Shown here piece by piece: positions 6,159-6,212 of a DNA stretch of 6,212 nucleotides. Source of the DNA: Acidobacteriota bacterium. GTDB taxonomy: Bacteria > Acidobacteriota > Terriglobia > Acidiferrales > UBA7541. The stretch covers positions 44,268 through 50,479 of the forward strand of contig QHYP01000051.1 of NCBI GenBank assembly GCA_003224195.1. The letters run 5' to 3'. The notes beneath the pieces are model-generated. The model saw only the letters and a program-made list of their open reading frames with translations. It was not told where the DNA came from and ran no database searches. The first letter of the stretch is position 1, and every line of letters starts with the position of its first letter. The position numbers and the translations under genes are program-made.

Positions 6159-6197
6159 CCCTCCGAGCGCTTTGGCACGGAGGGTTTTTCGTTTCTC
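6159..6197 (+). terminator. Intrinsic (rho-independent) terminator, + strand
   Basis: The stem CCCTCCG (6159-6165) with CGGAGGG (6178-6184) is 7 perfect GC-rich pairs. After one A-A mismatch it extends by two more pairs (G67-C76 and C68-G75 of the 61xx numbers), leaving a 6-base loop. TTTTTCGTTTCT follows immediately. The minus strand has no U-run after the stem, so termination is directional, for rightward transcripts. No + strand gene ends upstream of it in the window. Confidence 0.85.
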
Positions 6198-6212
6198 CCC
6201 TCCGCGCTGCCC

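Overview
The window reads as a stretch of bacterial chromosome, GC-rich by eye. The high proportion of C/G at third codon positions leaves long shadow ORFs on the + strand. The form of the DegP-like protease (short N-terminal anchor, PDZ-PDZ), the small Arg-rich peptidoglycan-binding protein beside it and the exported amidohydrolase together suggest an Acidobacteriota-like organism. That placement is inference from remembered protein style, not from any search. No mobile element, CRISPR array, tRNA or rRNA is visible.

All five genes lie on the minus strand. In order of transcription (right to left) they are: a trypsin-like HtrA/DegP protease (4197-5765); a small exported peptidoglycan-binding-domain protein (3755-4186) starting 10 bases after the protease stop; an exported metal-dependent amidohydrolase/prolidase-like enzyme (2358-3662); an NAD(P)-dependent aldehyde dehydrogenase (664-2166); and the N-terminal half of the heat-shock repressor HrcA (1-510), which runs off the left edge. 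By the usual gene order, grpE/dnaK/dnaJ would be expected beyond position 1.

The protease and the peptidoglycan-binding protein look like one translationally coupled envelope-stress unit. The amidohydrolase, the aldehyde dehydrogenase and hrcA each have their own plausible sigma70-type promoter, so they look like adjacent single units rather than one operon. hrcA has a well-placed promoter (TTGACG-17-TAGAAT) whose expected start site falls in a CIRCE-like inverted repeat, consistent with autoregulation. The repeat's spacer is 6 rather than the canonical 9 bases.

The right end (5766-6212) holds no convincing gene. It carries the protease promoter and, pointing the other way, a clear + strand intrinsic terminator (6159-6197). 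Just upstream of that terminator lies a cluster of complementary segments that could fold as a pseudoknotted RNA. This is the least explained part of the window: either a small RNA, or the leader/attenuator of a + strand gene lying just beyond the edge. The rest is ordinary housekeeping and stress gene content.
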